Below are positions 48,424-58,292 of a stretch of 64,000 bases of DNA, in pieces. The notes beneath the pieces are model-generated. The model was given only the letters and a program-made list of their open reading frames with translations, did not search any database and was not told the origin of the DNA. The DNA comes from Desulfobulbaceae bacterium BRH_c16a. GTDB lineage: Bacteria; Desulfobacterota; Desulfobulbia; Desulfobulbales; Desulfocapsaceae. The position numbers and the translations under genes are program-made. Where the stretch lies: assembly GCA_000961725.1 (NCBI GenBank), contig LADS01000031.1:1-64000 (forward strand), written 5' to 3'. Each line of letters starts with the position of its first letter. Positions within the stretch are counted from its first letter, which is position 1.

Positions 48424-49626
48424 TTATAATTCCGCCAGCACCTCGGCAAGTGCCGCAACGATACAGTCGATCTCCTCTTCTGTCACAATCAACGGCGGAA
48501 CAAAACGCAGGGCCACGTTCCCGGCAAAATTCATCAGAAAACCGCGCTCGAACATCCGGGCGACAATTGCCGCGCCTTGGACGACACCTTTTTCGGTAAG
48601 TACCGCGCCAACCAGAAGCCCCATGCCCCGCACGGATCCGATAAGATCCGGAAACCGACCGGCGAGCTTGTTCAGTTCCGCCTGGAAATATGCGCCCTTC
48701 TGCCTCACTCCGGCCAGGAAACCGTCCTCCAGCATAATCTGCAAGGTGGCAACAGCTGCGGCCGAGGCTACCGGATTGCCGCCGAAGGTGGAGGCGTGGG
48801 TACCGGGCGTAAACGCCGCGGCGATTTCAGTCGTTGTCATCATTGCCCCGATCGGCAGGCCGTTGCCGAGAGCCTTGGCCATGGTCAGGATGTCGGGCCG
48901 AACGCCCAGCTGCTCGTAGGCAAAGAGCGTCCCCGTTCGGCCGAGACCGGTCTGGATCTCGTCGAAAATAAGCAGCAGTCCATGCCTGTCGCACAGCTCC
49001 CGGATACCTCCGAGATACTCTTTTTCCAACGGCCGAACCCCGCCCTCGCCCTGCAGGGGTTCGCAGAGGATGGCACAGGTCGAGCCGATAATCATCTTTT
49101 CCAGAGCCTGCAGATCGCCGAAGGGTGCATGGAGAAAACCCTCGGGCAACGGCTCAAAGCCTTTATGGAATTTCGGCTGGCCGGTTGCCGCAACGGTGGC
49201 AAGGGTCCGGCCGTGGAAGGAGCCGGCAAGACTGATTACCTGGTAGCGGCCCTCGCCGGCATGAATCCGGGCCAGCTTGATCGCCGCCTCGTTGGCCTCG
49301 GCGCCGCTGTTGGCCAGAAAAATTTTCTCCCCGAAGGAATTACCGGTCAGCAGTTCGGCAAGCTCGATCTGCGGTACGGTGTAGTAGAGGTTCGAGACAT
49401 GGACAAGCTCCCCCGCCTGTCGCCGGATGGCTTCGGTCACCGCCGGATGACAGTGGCCAAGCGCACACACCGCGATGCCCGATAGAAAATCGAGGTATTC
49501 CCTGCCGTCGGCGTCGACGAGGCGACAGCCCGCGCCTTTCACCATGGCGGAGGGATACCTGGCATAGGTGCCGATAAAAACCTTGTCGCCCCTTTCCTTC
49601 AATTCTTTGTTTCCGCTCTTTTCCAT
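48424..49626 (-). CDS. argD: Acetylornithine aminotransferase
   Basis: LDFLSGIAVCALGHCHPAVTEAI...FLANSGAEANEAAIKLAR...LLIFDEIQTGLGRTGTLFAYE. Confidence 0.94.
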   Translation of the reverse strand: MEKSGNKELKERGDKVFIGTYARYPSAMVKGAGCRLVDADGREYLDFLSGIAVCALGHCHPAVTEAIRRQAGELVHVSNLYYTVPQIELAELLTGNSFGEKIFLANSGAEANEAAIKLARIHAGEGRYQVISLAGSFHGRTLATVAATGQPKFHKGFEPLPEGFLHAPFGDLQALEKMIIGSTCAILCEPLQGEGGVRPLEKEYLGGIRELCDRHGLLLIFDEIQTGLGRTGTLFAYEQLGVRPDILTMAKALGNGLPIGAMMTTTEIAAAFTPGTHASTFGGNPVASAAAVATLQIMLEDGFLAGVRQKGAYFQAELNKLAGRFPDLIGSVRGMGLLVGAVLTEKGVVQGAAIVARMFERGFLMNFAGNVALRFVPPLIVTEEEIDCIVAALAEVLAEL

Positions 49627-50528
49627 CAGTATATCTCCGTCCCCACCCCTTCCCGGGTAAACATTTCCAAAAGGATCGAATGCTCCACTCTGCCGTCGAC
49701 GATACAGGTCTTCGCCACCCCGCGGCGCAGGGCCTCTTCGCAGCAGCGCACCTTCGGGATCATTCCGCCGGCAATGGTGCCGTCGTCGATCAGTCCTTCC
49801 AGCTCGCCTTTCGGCAACGTGGTGATCAACTCGCCGCTCTTGTTTTTCACCCCCGGCACATCGGTCAGGAGGATCATTTTTTCGGCGGCCAGCGCTCCGG
49901 CAATGGCCCCGGCGACCAGATCGGCATTGATATTGAACGCCTGTCCGTCTTCGCCGACGCCAACCGGTGCGATAACCGGAATGAAATCATTTTTGCTGAG
50001 ACTCTCGAGCACCCCGATATTGACCTTGGTTACCTGACCGACTCGCCCTACGTCGATAAGCTCCGGCGGGGCATCCTGCATCGGATCGTCGCCTTTTTTT
50101 CCGCTTATTTTCATTTTTTTTGCACAGACCAGATCGCCGTCACGCCCCGAAAGGCCGACTGCCTTGCCTCCGCAATGATTGATCAGGCCGACGATCTGTT
50201 TGTTCACCTGACCGACCAATACCATTTCGACCACATCCATGGTCTCACCGTCGGTGACGCGCATCCCCTGCACATAACTCGGTTTAATCCCGAGACGGTC
50301 GAGCAGTTTGTTGATCTGCGGCCCGCCGCCGTGGACGATGATCGGATTGATGCCGATCTGTTTGAGCAGAATCACATCGAGAGCAAATTGTTTTTTCAGA
50401 TGTTCATCGACCATGGCATGTCCACCATACTTGATAACGATGGTTTTATGCCTGAATTCCTGCATATAGGGCAGAGCCTCAATCAGTACTTTTGCCTTTT
50501 CTATGCTCTCCTCGACGGTTTTTACCAT
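49626..50528 (-). CDS. argB: Acetylglutamate kinase
   Basis: [13 protein letters not shown]...[20 protein letters not shown]...[23 protein letters not shown]. Confidence 0.96.
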   Translation of the reverse strand: MVKTVEESIEKAKVLIEALPYMQEFRHKTIVIKYGGHAMVDEHLKKQFALDVILLKQIGINPIIVHGGGPQINKLLDRLGIKPSYVQGMRVTDGETMDVVEMVLVGQVNKQIVGLINHCGGKAVGLSGRDGDLVCAKKMKISGKKGDDPMQDAPPELIDVGRVGQVTKVNIGVLESLSKNDFIPVIAPVGVGEDGQAFNINADLVAGAIAGALAAEKMILLTDVPGVKNKSGELITTLPKGELEGLIDDGTIAGGMIPKVRCCEEALRRGVAKTCIVDGRVEHSILLEMFTREGVGTEIY

Positions 50529-50763
50529 AGCAGCCCTTCCGATCCCCCGATTAGTCCTTATGTTTTAGCGTAATTTCAACGAGCTATAGCCTTATAAAAT
50601 GGCCGCAAACTGGGCCGTATTGTACTGGCTCATATTCGGTAAGTAAAGCACTCTTTGTGGTGCGATCGCATACCATGGCTTTACATTTCCCGACCTTTAC
50701 GCTACGATGACCACGGCAAAATCACGGGCCGGAATACTTTTTCCCCCAAATTGGAGGATCCAC

Positions 50764-51327
50764 ATGAAATTCTATTACAGCAATTCTTTTATCCTCGGCG
50801 CATGCCTTGCGGCAAGCCTGTTTCTCGGTGGAGCAATGACCGCCCTGGGGGCTGAAGCTCCCATCCATATTGAAGCAAACCGTATGACTTCAACTGAAAA
50901 AACCAATTCGGTTGTCTTTACCGGCGATGTCGATGCAAAACAGGGCGATGTCAGAATCCGTTCGGACGAAATGACCGTTTTTTACACAGCCGCAGCTGCC
51001 GAAAACCCAAAGGACAAGAAGGAAACAAAGAAAACCGCGCAGCAGGTTGAAAAACTGATCTGCATCGGCAATGTCGAACTTACCCGTGGAGAGTGGCTGG
51101 GGACTTCAAAAAAAATGGTCTATCTCTCCAAGGAGAGACAGGTTATACTTACCGATAACGCCAAGGCATGGCAGGGTCAAAATATGGTCAGTGGCGATAA
51201 GATCATTTATTATCTGGATGAAGGACGCTCCGAGGTCATCGGTAACAAGACGTCGACTACCCTGGGAGAATCGGACGGCGGCAAGAAAAAACCATCGCGG
51301 GTCAACATGACCATCATGCAGAATTAA
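50764..51327 (+). CDS. lptA: LPS transport periplasmic protein LptA
   Basis: PIHIEANRMTSTEKTNSVVFTGDVDAKQGDVRIRSDEMTVFY...QGQNMVSGDKIIYYLDEGRSEV; next gene lptB. Confidence 0.9.
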   Translation: MKFYYSNSFILGACLAASLFLGGAMTALGAEAPIHIEANRMTSTEKTNSVVFTGDVDAKQGDVRIRSDEMTVFYTAAAAENPKDKKETKKTAQQVEKLICIGNVELTRGEWLGTSKKMVYLSKERQVILTDNAKAWQGQNMVSGDKIIYYLDEGRSEVIGNKTSTTLGESDGGKKKPSRVNMTIMQN

Positions 51328-51359
51328 AGGACGCAGAAAAGGAAAGACTCGCAAAAACG

Positions 51360-52082
51360 ATGTCGATACTCGAAACACGAAATATAATTAAAAGTTACGG
51401 TGCCCGGACGGTTGTCGACGGGGTCAGCCTTCAGGTCCAGACCGGGGCGGTAGTCGGTCTTCTCGGTCCAAACGGCGCCGGCAAAACAACAACTTTCTAT
51501 TCGATTGCCGGATTTATTCGGCCGGACCGTGGTAATATCATCTTTGCCGGCGAGGTAATTACCAACCTTCCCATCCATAAAAGGGCTCTCCGTGGAATTA
51601 CCTATCTGGCCCAGGAACCTTCCGTCTTCAAAAAACTGACAGTCGAGGAAAATGTCCGCATCATCCTGGAACCCCTTGGCCTGGCAAAAAACGAGATCAA
51701 CTCCCGTATCGACGAACTGATGGAAGATCTCAATATCGGCTATCTCCGGAACAATAAAGGACATGCCCTGTCAGGGGGAGAAAGGCGGCGGGTTGAAATC
51801 ATGAGGGCTTTGTCGACCAAGCCCAAATTCATCCTTCTTGACGAACCGTTTGCCGGTATCGACCCGCTGGCGGTTCACGATCTGCAGAAAATCATCGTTA
51901 AACTGAAAGAAAAAGGACTGGGCATCCTTATCTCCGACCACAACGTAAGAGAAACTTTACAGGTGTGCGACTTTGCATATATCATGAATGCAGGACAAGT
52001 ACTCACGAGTGGTGTCGCCGACGATATCATCGAGAGTGAAGTAGCCCGAAAAATGTATCTTGGTGAAAATTTCCACATGTGA
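51360..52082 (+). CDS. lptB: LPS export ABC transporter ATP-binding protein
   Basis: VVGLLGPNGAGKTTTFYSIAGFIRPDRG...LSGGERRRVEIMRALSTKPKFILLDEPFAGIDPLAV. Confidence 0.95.
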   Translation: MSILETRNIIKSYGARTVVDGVSLQVQTGAVVGLLGPNGAGKTTTFYSIAGFIRPDRGNIIFAGEVITNLPIHKRALRGITYLAQEPSVFKKLTVEENVRIILEPLGLAKNEINSRIDELMEDLNIGYLRNNKGHALSGGERRRVEIMRALSTKPKFILLDEPFAGIDPLAVHDLQKIIVKLKEKGLGILISDHNVRETLQVCDFAYIMNAGQVLTSGVADDIIESEVARKMYLGENFHM

Positions 52083-52088
52083 TCCTCT

Positions 52089-53543
52089 ATGGCGCTCGAA
52101 CTCAGACAACAGCTCAAGCTTGCTCAGAAACTGGTAATGACGCAGCAGCTGCGGCAAGCCATAAAACTTCTACAACTCAACAGACTCGAGCTTTCCGACG
52201 CTCTGCAGGCAGAAATCGAACAGAATCCGGCGCTTGAAGAAGATTTTTCCTCTCCCGACGCTATTGAAACGCCTTTTTCACTGTCAACGACCATCGAAGA
52301 AAAAAGCGGCACGATAGAACCGGACATCACCGAAACCGTCAAGGTATCCGACGGATTTGCCGAAACGAACTGGGAGGATTACGCCAATAATTTCGACTCC
52401 AATTTCTCCTTCTCCCATGAAGTTCCTCCGGCAGACGCACCTTCGCAATTCGACTTCATCTCAGAAAAACCCGGACTCTCGGCCTATCTGCAGTGGCAGC
52501 TGGCCCACAGCAATCTCGACGAGAAAGAGTGGGAAATTGCCCTTTTCATTGTCGGCAATCTGAACAGGTATGGCTTTCTTGAGGTTGAACTCGACAAGAT
52601 CATCGAGGTAACGGCGTGTGAGCGGGACGATGCCGAATACATTCTGGAGGTGATCCAGGAACTGGACCCGCCGGGGATCGCGGCGAGAAATGTCAGTGAA
52701 TCTCTTTTTCTGCAGCTGGAAAGGCTGGGCAAGGGGAAGAGTCTTGCCGCCGAGATCGTGCTGCACCACCTGCCGCTTCTCGAAACCCGCAACTATAAGG
52801 CGCTTGCCAGGGAAACCGGGCGAAAAAGACCGGAACTGGAGCGGGCTATCAATTTCATCATTGCCGAATTGACCCCCTTCCCGGGACTGCCCTATTCCAC
52901 CGACAATACCAATTACATCGTCCCCGATGTCTATGTCCGGAAGATCAACGATGAATACGTTATCCAGCTGAACGAAGACGACCTTCCCCGCCTGAAACTG
53001 TCCTCGGTCTATCAGGAGATGCTGAAGAAGGATAAGGCCCTTGCCAAGGAATCGCGGCAGTACATCCAGGATAAGCTGAAAAACGCCGATTGGTTTATCA
53101 AATCGCTGTACCAGCGACAACGAACCATCTTTAAAGTAATGGAAAGTATTCTTCGCTTTCAATATGATTTCTTCGAACGGGGATCGGCCTATCTGAAACC
53201 GCTCATCCTCAAAGATGTTGCCGACGATATCGAGATGCACGAATCGACGGTCAGCCGCGTCACTTCCAACAAGTATGTCCATACGCCGCAGGGGATCTAC
53301 GAACTCAAATACTTTTTTTCCACTGCCATCCAGCGCGACGGCCAGGATGACATGGCGGCGGAATCGATCAAGACGCTGATCAGGAGAATGGTCCAGGAAG
53401 AAGATAGAAACAATCCCCTCAGCGATAACGCCATCTCCGAAAAGCTCGCCGAAGATAATATCAGAATAGCCCGCCGGACGGTTGCCAAATACAGGGAACA
53501 GCTGAAGATCCTCCCGGTCAAGCACCGTCGGCACGCGAAGTAG
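52089..53543 (+). CDS. rpoN: RNA polymerase sigma-54 factor
   Basis: LRQQLKLAQKLVMTQQLRQAIKLLQLNRLEL...DIEMHESTVSRVTSNKYVHTPQGIYELKYFFS...IARRTVAKYREQLKILPVKHRR. Confidence 0.96.
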   Translation: MALELRQQLKLAQKLVMTQQLRQAIKLLQLNRLELSDALQAEIEQNPALEEDFSSPDAIETPFSLSTTIEEKSGTIEPDITETVKVSDGFAETNWEDYANNFDSNFSFSHEVPPADAPSQFDFISEKPGLSAYLQWQLAHSNLDEKEWEIALFIVGNLNRYGFLEVELDKIIEVTACERDDAEYILEVIQELDPPGIAARNVSESLFLQLERLGKGKSLAAEIVLHHLPLLETRNYKALARETGRKRPELERAINFIIAELTPFPGLPYSTDNTNYIVPDVYVRKINDEYVIQLNEDDLPRLKLSSVYQEMLKKDKALAKESRQYIQDKLKNADWFIKSLYQRQRTIFKVMESILRFQYDFFERGSAYLKPLILKDVADDIEMHESTVSRVTSNKYVHTPQGIYELKYFFSTAIQRDGQDDMAAESIKTLIRRMVQEEDRNNPLSDNAISEKLAEDNIRIARRTVAKYREQLKILPVKHRRHAK

Positions 53544-53549
53544 CAGGTC

Positions 53550-54530
53550 ATGAGCTTCCTCGAACGGGTGTTTTATTTTCATCAGGAAGCAAGCCAGGGC
53601 AATTTTCCCAACGCCAGAACTCTCATCGAGCACTTCGAAGTATCGCTTGCCACTGCCAGAAGAGACATCAACTATCTTCGCGACAGACTTTTCGCCCCGC
53701 TCGCCTTTGATTCAAAAAGAAACGGCTTCTACTACCAGAATGAAGGTTTCCGGCTGCCTTTTGAAGAAAGCCCGCGGATCGTCTTTCTCCTGGCCATGCT
53801 TGGTAAATTCGCCGAAGAGGCAGGCCTTGGCAGTTTGCCCGAAGTGAGACAGCTGGAACAGCGATTGGCCACTTTGATCTCCGCCGATTACCAGAAAATT
53901 GTCGATTCCCTCTTCTGCCAGTGGATCGAGGTGGAATCGATCGATCATACGATCTTCGAGACCATCATCGAGGCGGTCGTAAAAAAACGGCTCATTGTTT
54001 TTGAATACCGGCCGATAGGCGGGCAGTCGAGGGAAAGAACCGTGGCGCCGCTGCAGATCATCAATTACCAGGGGCGCTGGTACCTGTACGGTTTCTGTAA
54101 TCTCCGCCTTGAAAACCGCCTTTTCCACATTGCCAGGATAAGTAAGGCTGCCCTCGGCAACTCGCCGATGCCTGCCGATCTCCAGTTTGATCGAAACCAT
54201 CTGATTCAGTCATTCGGCATCTTCCAGGGCAAACCACGCTACCAGGCGGAGATCCTCTTCACCTCTAAAGCCGCCGATCTGGTCCGCAAGCAGCACTGGC
54301 ATAAGGACCAGGAGTTGACGGCAGTTGACGATGGACTGCTTTTGCGGTTGCCGGTGAGCGACAGCCGGGAACTGCTCATGAAGGTTCTCCAGCATGGATC
54401 TCTGGCCCGTGTCATATCGCCCCCCGAACTCGTCATGCAGGCACAAAAAGAGACCTCTGCCATGGCCGGCCTGTATTCGACCGTAAAAATTGTCAAGACT
54501 GATCTGCCTGAAATTACATCAATTACTTGA
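53550..54530 (+). CDS. WYL-domain transcriptional regulator
   Basis: N-terminal HTH (FEVSLATARRDINYLRDRL); TVAPLQIINYQGRWYLYGFCNLRLENRLFHIARI. Confidence 0.88.
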   Translation: MSFLERVFYFHQEASQGNFPNARTLIEHFEVSLATARRDINYLRDRLFAPLAFDSKRNGFYYQNEGFRLPFEESPRIVFLLAMLGKFAEEAGLGSLPEVRQLEQRLATLISADYQKIVDSLFCQWIEVESIDHTIFETIIEAVVKKRLIVFEYRPIGGQSRERTVAPLQIINYQGRWYLYGFCNLRLENRLFHIARISKAALGNSPMPADLQFDRNHLIQSFGIFQGKPRYQAEILFTSKAADLVRKQHWHKDQELTAVDDGLLLRLPVSDSRELLMKVLQHGSLARVISPPELVMQAQKETSAMAGLYSTVKIVKTDLPEITSIT

Positions 54531-54677
54531 AATATCCCAGCTGCTGCAGTGAAAAAAGTAAAAACAGCAGCAAATCTATGCTAGAATCCTCCCCAGATTT
54601 TCACAATTAACAATTGTCATCTTCGTGTTAAGCTTACGAGTTTCCCATCACCTACTACTTAATAGGAGAATCAATCA

Positions 54678-55616
54678 ATGAGATACGCTTTTATCGCTTT
54701 AATTGTTTTATATCTGATCACTTACGGCTGCAATTCGGATGATTCGAAGACGAAGACGGACTCCCCCGACAAGGTGGAGCGCATCACCGTTGAAAAATCT
54801 CACCCGACAGCTCCAATCGACGCAACAGAGCAATCAGCCCAGGCCGGCCATGATCATGGGGCAGCAGCGCAACCCTCTGAGACCGCAGCAGTTCAGCCAG
54901 TTGAAGAGACTGAAAAGCCAACTGTGACCCAGGAACAATCGGCAGAAGAGCAGAGTGCTCTGCCTGCAGTGGCCGAGGAACAGATTGCTCCGCCTGCAGT
55001 GGCCGAAACTGCAGAAGAAGAGCAGGCGACTGTACAGGAACAGCCTGTCGCTGTAGCTCCCGAGGAACAATCGCCCCGGTTGAGCGAAGAGGACGCTGTC
55101 GCAGCGTATGCCGAGGACACGGTTGTCATGCCCTGCGGTCGGGTTTTTTTGCGAAAGGATATTCCGTGCCTTAACTGTCCGATGTTTCAGCTTGAGGAAG
55201 GCCCGATAGTGCAGGAAGAACCGATGCCCCAGGAAGAACCCCAGCAGCAGGCAGCACCGGCAATCACTGAAGATGAGCTGACTGCCGCCATGCAGAAGAT
55301 GGTGGAAGCCACCAATGATATGGTCCTGGTAACACGCCAGCTGGTCAATGCCACCGAGGAAATGATACAGGCAACCAAAGGGGCGGCAGCCGAGGTTATT
55401 ACTACGGGCAAGGAACTTCTGCAGGCGGAGGAAGCTGACAAAGCCGGCGAACAACCGGCTGAGGCAGGAGAACCTCAGACCCGGAACGAAGCTCAGGCCC
55501 CGTCTCCGGAAAAGGACGTGGTTGAGTCGATGAAAGAGGTGGTCGGCGCCGCCAAAGAGGTGATCGAAGTCACCAACGACGCCATCTCCAAGGCACTTGA
55601 ACCAAAACAACAATAA
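54678..55616 (+). CDS. Low-complexity Glu/Ala-rich lipoprotein
   Basis: MRYAFIALIVLYLITYGCNSDD lipobox; EEQSALPAVAEEQIAPPAVAETAEEEQ repeats; MPCGRVFLRKDIPCLNCPMF. Confidence 0.65.
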   Translation: MRYAFIALIVLYLITYGCNSDDSKTKTDSPDKVERITVEKSHPTAPIDATEQSAQAGHDHGAAAQPSETAAVQPVEETEKPTVTQEQSAEEQSALPAVAEEQIAPPAVAETAEEEQATVQEQPVAVAPEEQSPRLSEEDAVAAYAEDTVVMPCGRVFLRKDIPCLNCPMFQLEEGPIVQEEPMPQEEPQQQAAPAITEDELTAAMQKMVEATNDMVLVTRQLVNATEEMIQATKGAAAEVITTGKELLQAEEADKAGEQPAEAGEPQTRNEAQAPSPEKDVVESMKEVVGAAKEVIEVTNDAISKALEPKQQ

Positions 55617-55633
55617 TTTTAAATGATTTCTTC

Positions 55634-55665
55634 CCCCATTGTCGTTGCAAGCAACGGCAATGGGG
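55634..55665. terminator. Strong hairpin after the low-complexity lipoprotein gene
   Basis: CCCCATTGtCGTTGC-AA-GCAACGgCAATGGGG. Confidence 0.6.
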
Positions 55666-55832
55666 TTGTACAGCAGAAAGTTAAACGTCTTTCCCGGGCG
55701 CTGATGATAAAGTTCTGATTGCCAAATTGCTGCCGGATAATTACTATCGTCGTGATTCCGGCCTCTTTCCGGAAAATAATTGACAACCCGGTTTTTGTGT
55801 CTTTCAATCCAGCCCTGCCAGGGGAGATCAGC

Positions 55833-56699
55833 ATGCCTGCACGACAATTTCGTTTCCGGCTCTACCTGCCGGTACTGTTCCTTCTCTGTTGCAGCCTCTC
55901 TTCCTGTTCCCGATTGATTACCAGCACGGTCATCAAACCGGCTATCGGCAACCTCCAGCAGCAGACCGATATCGAACTGGTATGCGAAGGCGCCCCTGCC
56001 TATCTGCTGATGCTCGACAGCATGCTCGTCTCCTCCCCCGACAACCGTGATCTGCTGATTACCACGACCCAATCCTATTCTGCTTACGCCACCGCCCTCG
56101 CCGAATGCGGTGGCTCCGACACCCGGATCACTGCCATTGCCGAGAAAGCGAACAACTATGGACAGAGCCTTCTCCGCCCCTTGCTGCCCTCGGGCAGCGG
56201 CACGGATATGGCCACCTTTGAGCGACGGCTGGCGCAACTGGGGAAAGACGATGTTCCCCCTGTTTTCTGGGGTGCCTCCGGATGGCTTACCTGGGTCCTG
56301 CAGCAAAAAGGCTCCCCGGCATCCATCGCCGATATGATTTTTATCGAAAAAATCATGGCAAGACTCCTGGAACTCGACGAGTCCTATCAGGGGGGCAGCA
56401 TTCATCTCTTTTTTGGCGCCTACTACGCAGCCAAACCCGAGATGTTCGGCGGCAGGCCGGATCTCAGCACCCACCATTTCGACAAGGCTCTGGCTATCTC
56501 CGGACGAAAATTTCTTCTTACCCAAGTCACCTATGCCGAAAAACTGGCCAGGATGACTATGGACAAAGATCTTCATGACAGTTTGCTGAGCGAGGTTCTT
56601 GACTTTCCCTTGGAGAGCGCTCCGGAATTCGGCCTCAGCAACAGGATAGCCAAAAACAGGGCCCAGAAATTGCTTGAAGAAAACTATTTCGCAGAGTAA
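55833..56699 (+). CDS. TRAP transporter TatT (T component)-like lipoprotein
   Basis: LLCCSLSSCSRLITSTVIKPAIGNLQQQTDIELVCEGAPAYLLMLDSML; followed by DctP/Q/M. Confidence 0.8.
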   Translation: MPARQFRFRLYLPVLFLLCCSLSSCSRLITSTVIKPAIGNLQQQTDIELVCEGAPAYLLMLDSMLVSSPDNRDLLITTTQSYSAYATALAECGGSDTRITAIAEKANNYGQSLLRPLLPSGSGTDMATFERRLAQLGKDDVPPVFWGASGWLTWVLQQKGSPASIADMIFIEKIMARLLELDESYQGGSIHLFFGAYYAAKPEMFGGRPDLSTHHFDKALAISGRKFLLTQVTYAEKLARMTMDKDLHDSLLSEVLDFPLESAPEFGLSNRIAKNRAQKLLEENYFAE

Positions 56700-56739
56700 C
56701 AGATTTCATTTTATATAATTCGCATTTCCCGGAGACCCC

Positions 56740-57768
56740 ATGCAACGAGTATTTACGCCGATAGCATTTGTTCTGCTCTGTTTTGTCCTTAGCTGTCAGT
56801 CGCTTCAGGCCGCCCCCCGACATCTGTTCAAGATCGCCAGTCTCGCCCCGGCCGGTTCGGTCTGGGTTGAGCAGTTCGAGAATTTCGCCAGGTCGGTGGA
56901 AGAAAAAACCGGTGGAGAAGTCGGCTTTCGGGTCTATCCCGGCGGAGTAATGGGCGACGACCAGGCGATGTTCCGCAAGATGCGGGTCGGGCAACTGCAC
57001 GGCGGCGGCTTCACCATGACAGGAGTTTCCACCCTGGTTCAAGACTTCAGGGTTATGGCCATTCCCTTTCTCTTCGAGTCATATGAAGAAGTAGATTTTG
57101 TCAAGGAAGGGCTGCTCCCGACCTTTAAGGAGCGGTTCCGGGAAAAGGATCTGGAACTCATCGCCATGACCGAGGTGGGCTTCGTCTACGCCATGTCGAC
57201 AAAACCGATCGATACTCTGGAAGGCCTGCAGAAATCGAAGAACTGGAGTCCGGTAGGAGATCCGCTGTCCGAATCCTATCTGGCCGCCCTGGGGATTACG
57301 CCGGTCCAGCTGGCAATTCCGGACGTCTTGTCCTCCCTGCAAAGCGGTTTAATCGAAACGGTCTACAATTCCCTTTACGGCTCCATTGTCCTGCAATGGT
57401 TTACCAAGGCCCGCTACGTCGTCGATAAACCATATGGTTATGCCTACGGCGTCTTTGCCCTCGACCGCAAAAAATTTTCCAGCTTGTCCGAGGCTCATCA
57501 ACAAGCCATTGAGGAAGCGGCAGCCCTCCATTTTCCGATACTCCTGAAAAAAACCAGGGAAAGCAATCTCGATTCTAAACGGGTGATGATTGAACGAGGA
57601 ACGGAATTCCTTAAAATCGATGAAGAAACCGCAAGGGTATTGCAAGAAAAAAGAGACGAGGCTGTCCAGGGGCTGATTCCCGAGGCTCTTTCCAGGGAAA
57701 TTCATGACCTGACTACCGGTCTGCTCAAGGAATATCGCAGCAAAACCACCGGAGGGAAAGCACCTTGA
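56740..57768 (+). CDS. dctP: TRAP transporter substrate-binding protein DctP
   Basis: FKIASLAPAGSVWVEQFENFARSVEEKTGGEVGFRVYPGGVMGDDQAMFRKMRVGQLHGGGFTMTG. Confidence 0.9.
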   Translation: MQRVFTPIAFVLLCFVLSCQSLQAAPRHLFKIASLAPAGSVWVEQFENFARSVEEKTGGEVGFRVYPGGVMGDDQAMFRKMRVGQLHGGGFTMTGVSTLVQDFRVMAIPFLFESYEEVDFVKEGLLPTFKERFREKDLELIAMTEVGFVYAMSTKPIDTLEGLQKSKNWSPVGDPLSESYLAALGITPVQLAIPDVLSSLQSGLIETVYNSLYGSIVLQWFTKARYVVDKPYGYAYGVFALDRKKFSSLSEAHQQAIEEAAALHFPILLKKTRESNLDSKRVMIERGTEFLKIDEETARVLQEKRDEAVQGLIPEALSREIHDLTTGLLKEYRSKTTGGKAP

Positions 57769-58274
57769 TCGAAGCGGACAAGCTGTATCCGACGAACAGG
57801 ATGCTTGTTTTTCTCGACCGGGTTGAAGAAAAACTGCTCTCTGCTATGCTTGCGGCGATGATCATCCTCGCCTGCCTGCAGATCTTCCTGCGTTTCGTTT
57901 TTTCGGGCGGCCTGCTGTGGATCGATCCGGTCCTGCGTTATCTGGTGTTATGGTGCGGTCTGGTGGGCGCTGTTTCCGCCACATCCCAAGGCAAACACAT
58001 CGCTCTCGATATTACCGGAAACCGGCTGCCTCCGGCAATCGTACCGTGGCTCACCCTCCTCACCCACCTTTTCTGCACCCTGGCCGCGGCAGGGCTTACC
58101 TGGGCGGGATGGCTCTTTCTTGCCGGCGAAATAGAGGCAGGCGGAGAGGGACCTTTGAAGCTGCCGCTGTGGTTCTGGAACAGTATTTTTCCTTTGGCCT
58201 TCGGCCTGATCTGCATGAAATACCTTCTGTTGTTCATTTTGCAGACCAGGATCCTCCTTTCCGGGAGCAAATAA
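57765..58274 (+). CDS. TRAP transporter small permease DctQ
   Basis: LACLQIFLRFVFSGGLLWIDPVLRYLVLWCGLVGAVSATSQGKHIALDI. Confidence 0.9.
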   Translation: MIEADKLYPTNRMLVFLDRVEEKLLSAMLAAMIILACLQIFLRFVFSGGLLWIDPVLRYLVLWCGLVGAVSATSQGKHIALDITGNRLPPAIVPWLTLLTHLFCTLAAAGLTWAGWLFLAGEIEAGGEGPLKLPLWFWNSIFPLAFGLICMKYLLLFILQTRILLSGSK

Positions 58275-58292
58275 GGGAATCGCGGGCAATCC

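Noticed and set aside
52461-53633. 390-aa minus-strand ORF
   Set aside because: Antisense to rpoN.
54834-56576. 580-aa minus-strand ORF
   Set aside because: Spans two well-supported plus-strand genes and the hairpin between them; shadow ORF.
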